The notes beneath the pieces were generated by a model. The model ran no database searches and was not told the DNA's origin. It saw only the letters and a program-made list of their open reading frames with translations. From Adiantum capillus-veneris (taxonomy: Eukaryota > Streptophyta > Polypodiopsida > Polypodiales > Pteridaceae): a stretch of 64,000 nt of DNA. The stretch lies in contig CM043953.1 in NCBI GenBank assembly GCA_014529385.2, positions 77,490,872-77,554,871 of the forward strand, given 5' to 3'. Shown here one piece after another: positions 63,063 through 64,000 of this stretch. The stretch's first letter is position 1. Each line of letters opens with the position of its first letter. Made by a program: the position numbers and the translations under genes.

Positions 63063-64000
63063 TCTCTGTACCCCGGTGCTGGGCCTAGTGGCGGGCACCT
63101 CCCTGTACAGCCCTCAGAGTCTTATTTGATTTCCTATCCAACTGCTCCCCTCACCGATTATAAAAGTCCTCGTGTCACTGTATCTATTCTTGGGCAACAG
63201 CGATTCGGCATCATCGTTGATGGTGGATCTGGAATCAATTTGATGCCTGAATTCACTATGATGGCCTTAGGTCTAAAGCCTACCCGACCTGCTCCTTTCA
63301 GTGTTACATTGGCCGATCAGAGAACAGTCTACCCAGTGGCCATAGTCGACAAGGTGCCTCTGAAGGTACAAGATTTCACTTTTAACTTGGATTTTGTGGT
63401 AGTTAATCTTCCCCAGGTAGAGGGAGGTTATCCCTTGCTGATTGGTAGGCCATGGTTGCGACATACGAAAGCACTTCACGACTGGGGAAACGACGCCATG
63501 TGGATACATACTCCTGGCTCTCCAATGCAACAAATTCGTCTCGAAGGAGGTATGGATCCGGTCGTTCAGCATAGCTCTTTGTCAGTAGAGTCCAACCCTG
63601 ACTTGGAGCAGTCGGTCCCTCCTGATGGGTCCGATGAAGACTTACTGCAGTGGTTAGAAGCTACCTCTTCGATGCCATGCTATGTAGTCTCTCTTCAACC
63701 TTTGCCAACAGATTCACCCTCTCCCCCTGATCCTACACCTGAAGCTACACCTGAAGCCAGTAATCCCAGTCAGCCAAGTGCGCCAGAACCAAGTGGACCA
63801 GAGGGGGGAAAAGTCTCCCTTGCAAGAGTTGGCCAACACCCCAACTCCTTCCTTAGCCTCTACTCCATCTGACTCTCTACCCATGCCGGAGCACTTTGAG
63901 GTATCTGAGGATTTACCATTCACAGAGCTTCCATCAGGATGGTTGCAGGAAGAGTATGTTGATTTCAACATTGATCAGATGCCAGCTCATAATGTCCAAA
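63063..64000 (+). CDS. Aspartic protease and start of pol, Ty3-type element (cut by window)
   Basis: In frame with the preceding gag piece, past one TAG. RVTVSILGQQRFGIIVDGG followed by SGINLMPE (about 63175-63250) is a retropepsin active site with D-G-G in place of the common D-S/T-G. GYPLLIGRPWLRHTKAL (about 63427-63475) is the matching downstream strand. A Pro/Glu-rich linker follows. The frame ends at 63872, but another frame continues open from about 63810 to the window edge (PFTELPSGWLQEEYVDFN), implying one frameshift. The reverse transcriptase is expected to the right of the window. Confidence 0.78.

Overview
The window looks like part of a large, repeat-rich land-plant nuclear genome. 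Copia and Ty3-type LTR elements with plant-style initiator-Met primer binding sites, plant L1-type LINEs, a BED/hAT transposon, a plasma-membrane H+-ATPase pseudogene and a GT/AG-intron gene for a plastid-type protein all point that way. A fern or lycophyte is my guess. That is inference, because nothing here fixes the species. There are no bacterial operons, CRISPR arrays, rRNA genes or recognisable tRNA genes.

Layout. 1-14097: an LTR element (A1) that carries only gag, protease and an acidic His/Asp-rich region. A nearly full-length LINE (LINE-A1, minus strand, 15-bp target duplication) sits in its interior, and a solo-LTR-like insertion splits its 3' LTR. 14098-18010: a related element (A2) with the same reduced gene content, into which A1 apparently inserted. 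18011-18310: a chromodomain remnant of a third LTR element. 19303-31031: a Copia element whose gag and RT/RNase H flank a second LINE (LINE-A2). LINE-A2 is itself split by a hAT transposon with a perfect 8-bp target duplication and by a pair of nested MITE-like elements. 31032-34831: a short LTR element with no coding capacity (TRIM-like), interrupted by a minus-strand solo LTR of the A1 family with a perfect 5-bp target duplication.

35243-38799 holds the one convincing host gene: six coding exons with correct splice signals and consistent phase. They encode the C-terminal part of a protein resembling the DUF3119 family of cyanobacteria and plastids. Its first exons are not visible, so much or all of the repeat nest to the left may lie in an intron.

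39790-50860: homopolymer- and microsatellite-rich DNA with three copies of a second LINE family (LINE-B): a 3' fragment, a decayed copy and a longer copy. A GGAACGG-rich hAT-type MITE lies beside them. 50861-60140 is mostly old non-coding DNA with a decayed H+-ATPase pseudogene, a Copia gag relic and microsatellites. 60144-64000: the 5' LTR, leader, gag with four zinc knuckles, and protease of a Ty3-type element that runs off the right edge.

Nearly all coding sequence here belongs to selfish elements, and most copies are disabled by stops, frameshifts, tandem duplications or nested insertions. The two most notable items are the intact-looking host exons and the pol-less gag-protease LTR family, seen in two diverged copies.
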